38,820 nt of DNA, taken from positions 1 through 38,820 of the forward strand of contig RFOD01000022.1 in NCBI GenBank assembly GCA_009926865.1. The letters run 5' to 3'. The notes under the pieces were generated by a model. That model was not told where the DNA came from. It searched no databases and was given only the letters and a program-made list of their open reading frames with translations. Each line of letters opens with the position of its first letter. Position 1 is the first letter of the stretch. This document shows, piece by piece, positions 1 to 8,555 of this stretch. This DNA is from Gammaproteobacteria bacterium (lineage in GTDB: Bacteria; Pseudomonadota; Gammaproteobacteria; Steroidobacterales; Steroidobacteraceae). A program made the position numbers and the translations under genes.

Positions 1-396
1 TCACTGCCCTGAGGTTCGCCAGCTTGACCGACACCCCCGAGCGCAGAGCCGTATTGAATGCAAGGCTGGCCTGCCTGCAGCGCGCTAAGGGTTTCGGGCC
101 AGCGGGCGGGTGCTCGGGGCGCGCGCCAACGTAAAGCCCCGATGGGCGCCGCAGCGTATGGAATCCCCAGCCAGCTATATCCGCCTGCCGCATTCTCAAA
201 ACCGACCACATTCCCGCTTTCGAGGCTGCGGCGAGTCGCCTCCGAAGCCGCTGAGGCTGCGGGTAACTCGGGGGCTCGCAAGAGATCACAACCTGTCACC
301 CCTGCGGTCATTGAGAGCAATGTCAGCAGTCCAATGTATGTTCTATGCATAGCGTTATTGTGCCGCATGTTAATCTTGTCGCGTTGACGTTAGGGG
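1..396. other. Leader region without a convincing gene
   Basis: This stretch is GC-rich and holds no protein I can recognise. One frame stays open from the left edge (3-134, plus, 43 residues before a TAA) and could be the tail of an upstream gene, but in GC-rich DNA that length is not significant. The ten-base word GAGGCTGCGG occurs twice, at 222-231 and 253-262. A short perfect inverted repeat (GGCGA-G-TCGCC) lies just after the first copy. The right end should carry the promoter of the tRNA gene that follows. Confidence 0.4.
368..376 (+). promoter_or_regulatory. Possible extended -10 promoter of the tRNA-Leu gene
   Basis: TGTTAATCT fits the extended -10 pattern TGnTAnnnT and would place transcription start near 383, about 14 bases before the mature tRNA 5' end. 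No good -35 hexamer is visible at 16-18 bp spacing. This is a pattern match only. Confidence 0.3.
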
Positions 397-483
397 GCCC
401 CGATGGCGGAACAGGTAGACGCTACGGACTTAAAATCCGTTGACCGAAAGGTCGTGCCGGTTCGATTCCGGCTCGGGGCACCA
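397..483 (+). tRNA. tRNA-Leu (anticodon UAA)
   Basis: A complete class II tRNA cloverleaf. The acceptor strands are GCCCCGA (397-403) and TCGGGGC (473-479), followed by discriminator A480 and an encoded CCA (481-483). The anticodon stem ACGGA/TCCGT (424-428, 436-440) closes the loop CTTAAAA, giving anticodon TAA, which reads UUA and UUG. The long variable arm GACC-GAAA-GGTC (442-453) and the T stem GCCGG/CCGGC (456-460, 468-472) with loop TTCGATT are typical of bacterial leucine tRNAs. It ends only 36 bases before ccmA. Confidence 0.97.
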
Positions 484-519
484 GCGATTTCGAAATTTAG
501 GTTTAAAAATAAAATATAA

Positions 520-1164
520 ATGCCTGAATTATCGATAGAAAATCTACATGTCTATCGTGGTGAGCAACACGTCTTGCGCGGTCTTAACGCGCAGGTGTCA
601 GCCGGTCAGTGTCTCCAAATCACGGGTGAAAATGGCGCGGGTAAAACGACCTTGCTGCGCGTCTTGTGCGGGTTATTGCCCGCTGAGTCGCTGCAACTGA
701 CGTGGCGAGGGCGGGTGTGTTCGCCACAAGATGCCGAATATCACCAAGGGCTCTCATATCTATCCCATGCGGCGCCTCTCAAAGCGGATCTCACCGGCTG
801 GGAGAATCTGCGTTTTCTGCTGAGTCTACGGGGGGTATGGCAGGCAGAGCGCGTTGGGGCGTTGCTCGAGCGATTGGGGGCACGGCGCTTTGCCGATCGC
901 CCGGTGCGTAGCCTCTCTGCAGGGCAACGTCGCCGTTTGGCCTTGGTCGGATTGGTGGCATCGCAGAGCCAACTTTGGTTACTGGACGAGCCGACCACCA
1001 ATCTCGATTCAGCCGGCACTCGCCTGGTCACCGAGTTGCTGTCGGAGCATTTAGAGCGCGGTGGGCTGGCGATGGTGGCGACCCATGTCAGCCTCGATAT
1101 CGCTCCATCCGCCTTGCAGAGCCTGCATTTGACGAGTGGCGACGGCGCGCGGAGGGTGGCGTGA
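520..1164 (+). CDS. ccmA: Haem exporter ATP-binding protein CcmA
   Basis: ATPase subunit of the CcmABCDE module that loads haem onto CcmE and releases holo-CcmE for cytochrome c maturation (System I). The 214-residue protein shows Walker A (G36 to T43, lysine 42), ABC signature LSAGQ (132-136), Walker B LWLLDE (152-157) and the H-loop histidine 189; its length matches the family. It opens a nine-gene ccm operon. The ATG is preceded by an AT-rich leader with no Shine-Dalgarno sequence, and the gene starts 36 bases after the tRNA. The stop overlaps the GTG of ccmB. Confidence 0.96.
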   Translation: MPELSIENLHVYRGEQHVLRGLNAQVSAGQCLQITGENGAGKTTLLRVLCGLLPAESLQLTWRGRVCSPQDAEYHQGLSYLSHAAPLKADLTGWENLRFLLSLRGVWQAERVGALLERLGARRFADRPVRSLSAGQRRRLALVGLVASQSQLWLLDEPTTNLDSAGTRLVTELLSEHLERGGLAMVATHVSLDIAPSALQSLHLTSGDGARRVA

Positions 1165-1874
1165 GCGAAGGGCTCCACACGCAGGAGGTGTCTCGAGATA
1201 CGCGGTTGCTACCCAAGTGTGCAGCGATTGTCGTTCGCGATTTACAGCTGCTCGTCCGCCGGCCTGGGCAGATGCTGCAAATCTTAGGGTTCTTTGTGGT
1301 GGTGACCGTCTTGTTCCCGCTGGGCTACAGCCCCGAGTTGGGGAAGCTGCGCTTAATCGCCCCGGGGGTTCTTTGGGTCGGTGCGCTGCTCGCGAGTCTG
1401 CTCGCGCTGGAGGGTTTATTTCGCGACGATGCGGAGGACGGCACGCTTGAGCAGTGGTTGCTTTGTGGTCAACCGCTGGCGGCACTGCTGCTGGCGAAGA
1501 CCGCCGTCCACTGGTTGCTGACGGGCCTACCGCTCACGGTCCTCGCGCCGCTCTTGGCGGTGACCCTGGGTGTCTCGATCGAGGCGGCGCCAGGAATTTT
1601 ACTGGCTTTAGGACTCGGCACCTTAGCGCTCAGTCTGATCGGCTCCATTGCCGCAGGGCTGACTTTGGGGTTGCGTCGAGGGGGCGTGTTGTTGTCGCTG
1701 CTGAGTTTGCCGCTGGCGGTACCGGTATTAATTTTCGGTGCGCGGGCGACGGAACTGGTCATCCAGGGAGACAGTCCAACCGCTGCACTCTATTTGTTGG
1801 CGTCTCTGGTGGTCCTCGCGATAACCTTGGCGCCTTTGGCAGCGGCTGCGGCCGTTAGAATTGGATTGGAGTAG
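1161..1874 (+). CDS. ccmB: Haem exporter membrane protein CcmB
   Basis: Membrane subunit partnering CcmA, 237 residues, with about six hydrophobic segments after a basic N-terminus; the RDLQLLVRRPGQ stretch before the first segment is typical of CcmB. I chose GTG 1161 because it overlaps the ccmA stop in a GTGA junction and has GGAGGG just upstream. A GTG at 1188 is an alternative. The longer open frame starting at 975 inside ccmA is not real. It is translationally coupled to ccmA and followed nine bases later by ccmC. Confidence 0.93.
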   Translation: MSEGLHTQEVSRDTRLLPKCAAIVVRDLQLLVRRPGQMLQILGFFVVVTVLFPLGYSPELGKLRLIAPGVLWVGALLASLLALEGLFRDDAEDGTLEQWLLCGQPLAALLLAKTAVHWLLTGLPLTVLAPLLAVTLGVSIEAAPGILLALGLGTLALSLIGSIAAGLTLGLRRGGVLLSLLSLPLAVPVLIFGARATELVIQGDSPTAALYLLASLVVLAITLAPLAAAAAVRIGLE

Positions 1875-1883
1875 GACTGGATC

Positions 1884-2618
1884 ATGGGTTGGGCCTGGTT
1901 TCATCGTTTTGGCTCCCCGCCGCATCTGTACCGCTTGGCCGGTACGTTGACCCCTTGGTTTGCGTGGCCTGCCGCTATCTTGATCGTCGGTGCCTTATAC
2001 CTGGGGCTGTTCGTTGCACCGCCCGATTATCAGCAGGGTGATGGCTTTCGCATTATCTATGTGCATGCACCGTCTGCTTGGTTGGCGGTGATGATCTATG
2101 CGGTGATGGCGATCGCAGCGGGTGTTGGCTTGATCTGGCGGATGAAAGTCGCGCATGCCGTGGCTGTTAGTTGCGCTGGGGTCGGTGCGTGGTTCACCGC
2201 GGTCTCGCTGGTGACAGGCATGCTCTGGGGCAAGCCGATGTGGGGCACATATTGGGTCTGGGATCCGAGACTGACAGCGCAACTGGTACTCCTATTCTTA
2301 TTTTTGGGGTACATGGGCTTGCGCTCGGGTATCGAGGATCTCGGGCGCGCGGATCGCGCGAGTGCGGTGCTTGCGCTGGTGGGCGTCATCAACCTGCCAA
2401 TCATTAGGTATTCAGTCGAGTGGTGGAACTCCATTCACCAAGCTCCCTCGGTCATGAAGATGGATCAACCCTCGATGCCCATGGAGATGCTCGCCCCGCT
2501 GCTCATGATGCTGTTGGGCTTCAGTTTGTATTTCGGTGCGGTGTTGTTGGTGCGTGTACGGGCGGAGATTCTGCGCCGCGAACGCTCAGCAGCTTGGATA
2601 CGCGAGGTGCTGAGTTGA
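1884..2618 (+). CDS. ccmC: Haem-handling membrane protein CcmC
   Basis: Inner-membrane haem-handling protein that presents haem to the CcmE histidine. The 244-residue protein has six hydrophobic helices. It carries the tryptophan-rich WWD motif at about residues 115-131 (WGKPMWGTYWVWDPRLT), which faces the periplasm and contacts haem in the family. Periplasmic histidines flank it, as in HAPSAW upstream and SIHQAPS downstream. Length and motif order match CcmC. It sits between ccmB and ccmD, and its stop overlaps the TTG of ccmD. Confidence 0.96.
   Translation: MGWAWFHRFGSPPHLYRLAGTLTPWFAWPAAILIVGALYLGLFVAPPDYQQGDGFRIIYVHAPSAWLAVMIYAVMAIAAGVGLIWRMKVAHAVAVSCAGVGAWFTAVSLVTGMLWGKPMWGTYWVWDPRLTAQLVLLFLFLGYMGLRSGIEDLGRADRASAVLALVGVINLPIIRYSVEWWNSIHQAPSVMKMDQPSMPMEMLAPLLMMLLGFSLYFGAVLLVRVRAEILRRERSAAWIREVLS
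2604..2607 (+). promoter_or_regulatory. Ribosome binding site supporting a TTG start for ccmD
   Basis: GAGG at 2604-2607 lies seven bases before TTG 2615. That spacing is ideal for the TTG and too long (25 bases) for the internal ATG 2633, so it favours the TTG start. It sits inside the 3' end of ccmC. Confidence 0.5.
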
Positions 2619-2782
2619 AAGATTTTTGGGCAATGGGCGGTTACGCTTGGTTTCTTTGGCCCGCGTACGCGATTACGTTTGCGGTCTTGATCGGCAATAT
2701 TTGGCTTGCGCTTCAGTCGCACGTCAAGGCGCGACGAGAGGCGCAGCGCCGTCTGCAAATGAGTGAAGGAGACGAGGCATGA
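2615..2782 (+). CDS. ccmD: Haem exporter protein CcmD
   Basis: Small single-pass membrane protein of the CcmABCD complex that helps release holo-CcmE. It has 55 residues from TTG 2615: an FWAMGGYAWFLWPAY segment and one hydrophobic helix, then a charged cytoplasmic tail (KARREAQRRLQ), the usual CcmD build. The TTG overlaps the ccmC stop and has GAGG seven bases upstream. ATG 2633 would give 49 residues but would cut the segment that precedes AMG in relatives. The end overlaps the ccmE ATG. Confidence 0.85.
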   Translation: MKDFWAMGGYAWFLWPAYAITFAVLIGNIWLALQSHVKARREAQRRLQMSEGDEA

Positions 2783-3249
2783 CCCCGAGGCAACGCAGGG
2801 TGACATTGGTGGTCGGAATTTTGGCGGGTGTGTCGATTGCAGGAGCGCTCGCGCTCAGCGCGTTTCGCGAAAATGTGATGTTTTTCTTTGATCCCTCGCA
2901 GGTGGCTGCTGGAGAGGCGCCGATCGATAAGCGTTTTCGTCTGGGGGGTATGGTGCGTCCCGGTAGTGTGGATCGTCAGGCGGGAAGCTTGGAACTACAG
3001 TTCGTCGTGACCGATTTTCAGCAGGATGTACCGGTGCGTTACTCGGGGGTGGTGCCGGATCTCTTTCGTGAGAACCAAGGCGTAGTGGCTCACGGGCGAC
3101 TCGGAACAGACGGAATTTTCGTCGCTGATGAAATTCTGGCTAAGCATGATGAGAATTACATGCCGCCTGAAGTGGCTCGCGCCATCAAAGATAAGCACGG
3201 TGGCGTCATGCCTGCTAACCCGGACTTGCGTTCCGTTCCGGAGACCTGA
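2779..3249 (+). CDS. ccmE: Haem chaperone CcmE
   Basis: Periplasmic, membrane-anchored haem chaperone. The 156-residue protein has an N-terminal anchor at about 8-28 and an OB-fold body. The family HxxxY haem-attachment motif is present as His123-Asp-Glu-Asn-Tyr127, where His123 would bind the haem vinyl covalently. The C-terminal tail after PPEVARA is flexible, as usual. Its ATG overlaps the ccmD stop. Confidence 0.96.
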   Translation: MTPRQRRVTLVVGILAGVSIAGALALSAFRENVMFFFDPSQVAAGEAPIDKRFRLGGMVRPGSVDRQAGSLELQFVVTDFQQDVPVRYSGVVPDLFRENQGVVAHGRLGTDGIFVADEILAKHDENYMPPEVARAIKDKHGGVMPANPDLRSVPET

Positions 3250-3257
3250 GCGTACTT

Positions 3258-5177
3258 ATGATTGTCGAACTTGGGCACTTTGCTCTCATCTTGTCGCTCA
3301 TGGCGGCGATTTTTACGGCTTTCTTTGGTTTGCTGGGCGCGCACTTAAATCGTGCTGAATGGATGGCGGTGGTGCGCCCCAGCACCTACGCGCAATTCAC
3401 CTTAGTATCGCTAGCGTTGCTCGCGCTCGGTTACGCCTTCGTTCAAAACGATTTCTCCGTGCTTTATGTGGCGACGAACTCCAACTCGGCGCTGCCCGTG
3501 TTCTATCGGGTGTCGGCGATTTGGGGTGGGCACGAAGGTTCCCTCTTGTTATGGCTGTGGATCTTAGTCGCCTGGTCGACAGCGGTCGCCTTATTGTCGC
3601 AAGGACTACCCGCGAGCTTTACTGCAAGAGTGCTTGGGGTGCTTGGCATCATCGCGATTGGATTCATGCTGTTTACGCTAGCGACGTCGAGTCCTTTTGA
3701 GCGTCTATTGCCGGCACCGCCGGATGGGCGAGATTTAAATCCTCTGCTGCAGGACCCGGCGCTCGCAGTGCATCCGCCGATGCTCTATGCGGGTTACGTG
3801 GGCTTTGCGGTCGCCTTTGCCTTCGCCTGTGCAGCGATGCTCGAGGGGCGGTTGGATCAGACTTGGGCGCGATGGACTCGTCCGTGGACCACCATTGCCT
3901 GGGCCTTTTTGTCTGTCGGTATCGCTCTTGGCAGTTGGTGGGCGTACTACGAGCTCGGTTGGGGCGGGTACTGGTTTTGGGACCCAGTCGAGAACGCCTC
4001 TTTCATGCCATGGCTCGTTGGGACGGCATTGATTCATTCTTTGGCCGTGACTGAGAAGAGGGGTCTCTTCAAGAGCTGGACTTTGTTACTGGCGATTTTG
4101 GCATTTTCCTTATCGTTACTCGGTACGTTCCTAGTGCGCTCGGGTGTGCTCGTCTCGGTACACTCATTCGCGGCTGATCCTGAGCGAGGCATGTTTATTC
4201 TCGCTTTTTTGGTGCTGATTATCGGCGGCGCACTAACCTTGTATGCATGGCGTGCGCCGCTACTGCGTAGCGCAGCGGGGTTCGAGTTCACCGCACGTGA
4301 GTCTTTTTTACTGTTTAACAATATTTTGCTCGTCATTGCGGCGGCGGCGGTGTTTGCGGGTACCATGGCGCCGCTGATTTCCGATGCGCTCGGCCTCGGT
4401 ACCTTGTCCGTAGGTCGGCAATACTTTGATCCGGTCTTTCTATTGCCGACGCTACCGCTCCTGGCTTTGGCGGCCGTGGGCATTCACTCGGGTTGGAAAA
4501 AAGGACGACTGTCAGATCGCTCACGCGCGATTTGGGTCACTATGATCGTATCTCTAGCCTTAATGTTGGCCTTGGTACTTGGCGCCTGGGATGGCCCGAA
4601 ATTATTGACCCCGTTAGCCTTTGCGCTGGGTATATGGCTTGTGCTCTCGGCCTTAATTGACCCCTGGGAGCGTTGGCGTCGAGGGTTAAGTTTGACGCCC
4701 GCCATTATTGGGATGGCTTTAGCGCATGCAGCACTAGGCTTATTTGTGCTCTCGATTACCGCAGTTGAGTCCTACACTCGGGAGCGAGACCTAGCGCTCG
4801 CGGTCGGTGAAGCCGGTACCGTTGGGGAATTCGAGTACCGTCTGGTCGGCATGGAGACCGTAGAGGGACCAAACTACGACGCCTTACGCGCTGAAGTCTT
4901 GGTCTATGAAAACGGTGATTTGGTCGGCACGCTACATCCGGAAAAGCGTAATTATTGGGTGCAACGTTCAGTGATGACTGAAGCCGGCATCGATATGCAG
5001 TGGACCCGCGATATCTTTGCCGCCTTAGGTGAGGATCTCGGGGCAGGGCGTTGGAGCGTACGAGCGCAGGTACGTCCGTTGATCAACTACGTGTGGTTTG
5101 CGGCGTTTTTGATGGCGCTGGGTGGTGTGATTGCAGCGGCTGATCGGCGCTATCGTCGCAAGGATACCTCGGCATGA
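3258..5177 (+). CDS. ccmF: Cytochrome c haem lyase subunit CcmF
   Basis: Large integral membrane protein (639 residues, many helices) that transfers haem from holo-CcmE to apocytochrome c together with CcmH and CcmI. The WWD domain (GWGGYWFWDPVENASFMPW) lies at about residues 234-253, and conserved histidines such as HPPM (about 173) and VHSF (about 303) are in place. A periplasmic C-terminal region of about 130 residues precedes the last helix. Length is normal for the family. It is separated by eight bases from ccmE and overlaps ccmG in an ATGA junction. Confidence 0.97.
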   Translation: MIVELGHFALILSLMAAIFTAFFGLLGAHLNRAEWMAVVRPSTYAQFTLVSLALLALGYAFVQNDFSVLYVATNSNSALPVFYRVSAIWGGHEGSLLLWLWILVAWSTAVALLSQGLPASFTARVLGVLGIIAIGFMLFTLATSSPFERLLPAPPDGRDLNPLLQDPALAVHPPMLYAGYVGFAVAFAFACAAMLEGRLDQTWARWTRPWTTIAWAFLSVGIALGSWWAYYELGWGGYWFWDPVENASFMPWLVGTALIHSLAVTEKRGLFKSWTLLLAILAFSLSLLGTFLVRSGVLVSVHSFAADPERGMFILAFLVLIIGGALTLYAWRAPLLRSAAGFEFTARESFLLFNNILLVIAAAAVFAGTMAPLISDALGLGTLSVGRQYFDPVFLLPTLPLLALAAVGIHSGWKKGRLSDRSRAIWVTMIVSLALMLALVLGAWDGPKLLTPLAFALGIWLVLSALIDPWERWRRGLSLTPAIIGMALAHAALGLFVLSITAVESYTRERDLALAVGEAGTVGEFEYRLVGMETVEGPNYDALRAEVLVYENGDLVGTLHPEKRNYWVQRSVMTEAGIDMQWTRDIFAALGEDLGAGRWSVRAQVRPLINYVWFAAFLMALGGVIAAADRRYRRKDTSA

Positions 5178-5719
5178 TGCGTTTTCTTCTGCCGGCGGGG
5201 GTATTTGCAGCCCTCGCACTGGTTTTGTTTATCGGTGTGCAGCGGGCACCCGAAAAGTCCGTGATTCCCTCTGCGCTCATTGGCCAGCCAGCGCCGCAAT
5301 TTGAGTTACCGATCTTGGGAACGAACGACGGCTTTAATAATGCCTCTCTACAAGGGCAATGGTATCTGTTGAATGTGTGGGGTACATGGTGCCCGGAGTG
5401 CGTTAACGAGCATCAAATGTTGCTAGAGATTGCCCGAAGCCAAGTGCTACCGATGATCGGTCTGAACTGGAAGGACGAGGATGCGGCGGCGCAGCGTTGG
5501 CTCACGCAGCTAGGGGATCCCTATGACGTGGTGGCGGTGGACCGCGATGGGCGCGTCGCCATCGACTGGGGTGTCTATGGCGCGCCAGAAACGTTTTTGA
5601 TCAATGATCGAGGGCTCGTTGAATACAAGCATGTCGGTGCCATGACGCTAAATGTCTGGCGTGAGCAGTTCCTGACGCGCATTCCCCGTGCGCCCCCCGC
5701 AACAGGCGGTGAGCGATGA
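5174..5719 (+). CDS. ccmG: Thiol:disulfide interchange protein CcmG (DsbE)
   Basis: Membrane-anchored periplasmic thioredoxin-fold reductant that keeps the apocytochrome CxxCH thiols reduced for haem ligation. The 181-residue protein has one N-terminal hydrophobic anchor (about 5-22). The active site WCPEC has Cys73 and Cys76, and the family's acidic variant of the thioredoxin fold is followed by the cis-proline region GAPETF. Its start overlaps the ccmF stop and its stop overlaps the ccmH ATG, so it is co-translated with the lyase genes. Confidence 0.95.
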   Translation: MMRFLLPAGVFAALALVLFIGVQRAPEKSVIPSALIGQPAPQFELPILGTNDGFNNASLQGQWYLLNVWGTWCPECVNEHQMLLEIARSQVLPMIGLNWKDEDAAAQRWLTQLGDPYDVVAVDRDGRVAIDWGVYGAPETFLINDRGLVEYKHVGAMTLNVWREQFLTRIPRAPPATGGER

Positions 5720-6171
5720 GGTCGCGGGTATGGCCATTCCTACTCGGACTGTGCGCGATCCTCGCCGGAACACTGGGTGCGAGCACCCAGGCGTGGGCCA
5801 TTGACCCCATTGAGATGTCCGACCCGATCCTGCAGGAGCGCTATCGTTCACTGACCCAGGAATTGCGTTGTATGCAGTGTCAGAACCAGTCGATTGCCGA
5901 TTCACCGGTCGGATTGGCAGGCGACTTACGACGCGAAGTTCGAGAGCTTTTGGAGTCGGGCAGTACCGATGCTGAGATTCGCGAGTACATGCGTGCACGG
6001 TATGGCGATTTCATTTTATTTCGTCCGCGATTTTCAGTGCAAAATCTTTGGCTGTGGTTGACGCCAGTGGCCTTGTTACTCATCGGTGTGATCGTCGCGG
6101 TGCGGATTGTGCGCCAGCGCGCAGCTATGGTGGCAAACGATCCGAGCGAGCCCGGTGAGGGCGCGTCATGA
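5716..6171 (+). CDS. ccmH: Cytochrome c maturation protein CcmH (CycL type)
   Basis: Periplasmic thiol oxidoreductase of the haem lyase complex. The 151-residue protein has a signal peptide ending near AWA-IDP, and the hallmark LRCMQCQNQ motif with Cys52 and Cys55. Helices continue to the RARYGDFILFRP segment, followed by a C-terminal transmembrane helix at about 110-133. This is the short form; the TPR part found fused in E. coli CcmH is encoded separately as ccmI. Overlapping start/stop codons join it to ccmG and ccmI. Confidence 0.95.
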   Translation: MRSRVWPFLLGLCAILAGTLGASTQAWAIDPIEMSDPILQERYRSLTQELRCMQCQNQSIADSPVGLAGDLRREVRELLESGSTDAEIREYMRARYGDFILFRPRFSVQNLWLWLTPVALLLIGVIVAVRIVRQRAAMVANDPSEPGEGAS

Positions 6172-7226
6172 ACGCCTTTATCGTTATCGCCTTGACGCTC
6201 GCGGTGGCGACAGCCGTATGGTTGGTGCGGCCGCTTTGGCGCGAGCGTGCGCAAGGGGTGGCAGTCGCGAGTGCTGTGGCCTTGCTTGCGGGCTCGGCCG
6301 CCCTATACCTGCATTGGAGTAATTTTGATTGGCAGCCGACAAGCGTGAGCGGTGAGCATGCCAACGAACAAATGGTCAGCCGACTGGCGCGTCGCTTGGA
6401 GCGTAATCCTGATGACGTCGAGGGCTGGTTAATGTTGGGGCGATCGCATGCGGCACTCGGTCAGTTTGCCCTTGCGCAACGAGCTTACCGGCGTGCCGAC
6501 CGATTGGAGGCCGGCCGTAATCCTGATGCCCTGTTAGGTTTGGCTGAGACGATGGTGCTTGAGGCCGAAGGCGCGCTCGATGAGCGTAGCAGTCGACTAT
6601 TTGAACAGGCCCTCGAGCTCGCACCGACGAATGAGCGCGCCTTGTTCTTCTCCGCGATTGCGGCGCGACGACGCGGTGAGACGCCGCTTGCGATCAGTCG
6701 TCTGGACACCATGTTGAGCCTGAACCCGCCAGAGAATATTCGCGAAATTTTGGAGCGCGAATTGACGGTGATGCGTTCGGATCCCGGTGCACCCGTTAAT
6801 TCCGCCGCGTCGGCCGCCACGGCCGTGCCTGGCTCGAGCGTTGAGAGCACGACGAACGCCACGAGCGCCACGGTCAGCGGGACCGCGCGCGTGCTGGTAG
6901 CACTGGAAATCGATCCGGCGTTGGCGCGTAGCGTTTCCGGCTCAGAGGTCTTATTCGTATTTGTGCGCACACCGGGTCAACCGGGTCCACCGCTCGCGGT
7001 GAAGCGACTAAGCGCCGGGCAGTTGCCGCTCACCGTGGAATTAACGCCCGCCGATAGCATGGTGCCCGGCATGAGCTTCGCCGTCGGGGATAACGTTGAA
7101 GTGTCAGCCAAAATATCCGCTGATGGTAGCGCAACCCCAAAAAGCGGTGAGCCGATTGGTCGCACTGCTTATCGGGTGGGTGAGTCGGGTATCCAAAGAA
7201 TTCGCATTGACTCGTTAACCCCATGA
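6168..7226 (+). CDS. ccmI: Cytochrome c maturation protein CcmI (CycH type)
   Basis: Apocytochrome c chaperone of the haem lyase complex. The 352-residue protein has two N-terminal transmembrane segments (about 1-23 and 32-50) around a short basic loop. TPR-like helices follow at about 60-190 (LMLGRSHAALGQFALAQRAYRRA), then a Ser/Thr/Ala-rich linker at about 205-235 and a C-terminal beta domain. The periplasmic TPR region binds the apocytochrome tail in the family. It overlaps ccmH upstream and the next transporter gene downstream by four bases each. Confidence 0.92.
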   Translation: MNAFIVIALTLAVATAVWLVRPLWRERAQGVAVASAVALLAGSAALYLHWSNFDWQPTSVSGEHANEQMVSRLARRLERNPDDVEGWLMLGRSHAALGQFALAQRAYRRADRLEAGRNPDALLGLAETMVLEAEGALDERSSRLFEQALELAPTNERALFFSAIAARRRGETPLAISRLDTMLSLNPPENIREILERELTVMRSDPGAPVNSAASAATAVPGSSVESTTNATSATVSGTARVLVALEIDPALARSVSGSEVLFVFVRTPGQPGPPLAVKRLSAGQLPLTVELTPADSMVPGMSFAVGDNVEVSAKISADGSATPKSGEPIGRTAYRVGESGIQRIRIDSLTP

Positions 7227-8551
7227 GCGAGACACCGACCGGGAGGCGTTGGCGATGGCTGGTTGCGCCCGGCGAGGGACGCGCTTTATTGGCCGCCGCA
7301 GGGGCGTATTTTCTACTACTCGGCGGCTACTACATGTTGCGGAGTCTGCGCGAGGCTTTTGCCTTGGAAGTGGGGCGAGAGCATATCGCCACCCTGTTTT
7401 ACGTGACCTTTGTCGTGATGCTCGGGATCTTGCCGCTCTACTGGTACCTGGTCGCGCGCTTGCCTCGTCGTCAGTTATTTCCTGTCATTTACTCCTCCGT
7501 GGTCATATTGTTCGCGACGCTCGCAGCCGGTATGGCGTTTGCGCCGCGAGCCACTTGGCTCGGAGGTGTCTATTTTGTTGCCGTTACTTCTTTGAATCTT
7601 TTTATCGTGTCGGTCTTCTGGAGCGTGATGGTGGATGCGTGGCGAGCCGAGTCCGCACGCCGTTTATTTGGATATATTGCCGCGGGGGGTAGCGCTGGCG
7701 CTATTGCTGGGCCCTTATTTAACAGTATTTTTGTTGAGCGCCTTGGAGCGAGTGCCACCATTTGGGTCGCCTGTGGGGTATTGGCATTGGCGATAATTCT
7801 CGGGCGTCGGGCGCAGGTCCTCGAGGCCGAGCACGAGGCTCAGGGTGCTTCGCGACGCTTACAAATACCCGTGGGCGGTCGAGCGATTGATGACCTAAAA
7901 AGACTCGTTCGCTCGCCGTACCTATTGGCTATCGCCGGATTGATCATCGCAGGGCAAATCATCGGCGGCTTCATGTATCAGGAACAAGCCAAGTACGTTG
8001 CTGAGCACTACATCAGTCTTGAGGAGCGTGCCGCCCTTTTTGCACGGATCGATTTGGCCGTTAGCGTATTATCTTTGATGAGTCAGGCTCTTCTCGTGGG
8101 CTGGGTGACAACTCGTGGAAGCGTGCGCCTCGGCATGGCGCTAGTTCCGATTTTATTGATGGGCTCGTTTGCCTTACTAGCGATCGCGCCGGTGGGGGCG
8201 ATGTTGCTCGGCTCACAGGTGTTTCGACGCGCACTCGACTACGGCATGTTCAAGCCGGTGCGGGAGATGCTCTTTACCGTTCTTAATCCTGAGAGCAAGT
8301 TCAAGAGTAAAAGTCTGATTGATACGGTTTTGCAACGCGGTGGGGATAGTGTCAGTCAGTTGCTCTATCCACTGGTGGCGGGTCTTGGGCTTGTCGGCGT
8401 CGCGTGGTCGCTGGCGGGACTCAGTGTCGGCATGTTGTTCGTCGCTTTGTGGCTGGGTACCGTATTTGGGCAACGCGAGGGTGAAGAGCAGAACCCAGAG
8501 TGCTTAGCTCAGCCGATTACGGCAGCGCCCCCCTCGGTTTCTTCTCGCTGA
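7223..8551 (+). CDS. MFS-type membrane transporter, NTP/NDP-exchanger-like
   Basis: Integral membrane protein of 442 residues with about 12 hydrophobic helices. The N-terminal segment (GGYYMLRSLREAFALEVG, then a long helix ending near LPLYWYLVARLPRR) resembles the bacterial MFS branch related to nucleotide translocases. That likeness is from memory, and the substrate is unknown. Its ATG overlaps the ccmI stop, so it is transcribed with the ccm genes, although no role in cytochrome maturation is established. The MATE gene follows after four bases. Confidence 0.75.
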   Translation: MSETPTGRRWRWLVAPGEGRALLAAAGAYFLLLGGYYMLRSLREAFALEVGREHIATLFYVTFVVMLGILPLYWYLVARLPRRQLFPVIYSSVVILFATLAAGMAFAPRATWLGGVYFVAVTSLNLFIVSVFWSVMVDAWRAESARRLFGYIAAGGSAGAIAGPLFNSIFVERLGASATIWVACGVLALAIILGRRAQVLEAEHEAQGASRRLQIPVGGRAIDDLKRLVRSPYLLAIAGLIIAGQIIGGFMYQEQAKYVAEHYISLEERAALFARIDLAVSVLSLMSQALLVGWVTTRGSVRLGMALVPILLMGSFALLAIAPVGAMLLGSQVFRRALDYGMFKPVREMLFTVLNPESKFKSKSLIDTVLQRGGDSVSQLLYPLVAGLGLVGVAWSLAGLSVGMLFVALWLGTVFGQREGEEQNPECLAQPITAAPPSVSSR

Positions 8552-8555
8552 CCCC

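Noticed and set aside
1-396. RNase P RNA, tmRNA or SRP RNA gene
   Set aside because: None of the characteristic conserved sequence blocks could be recognised.
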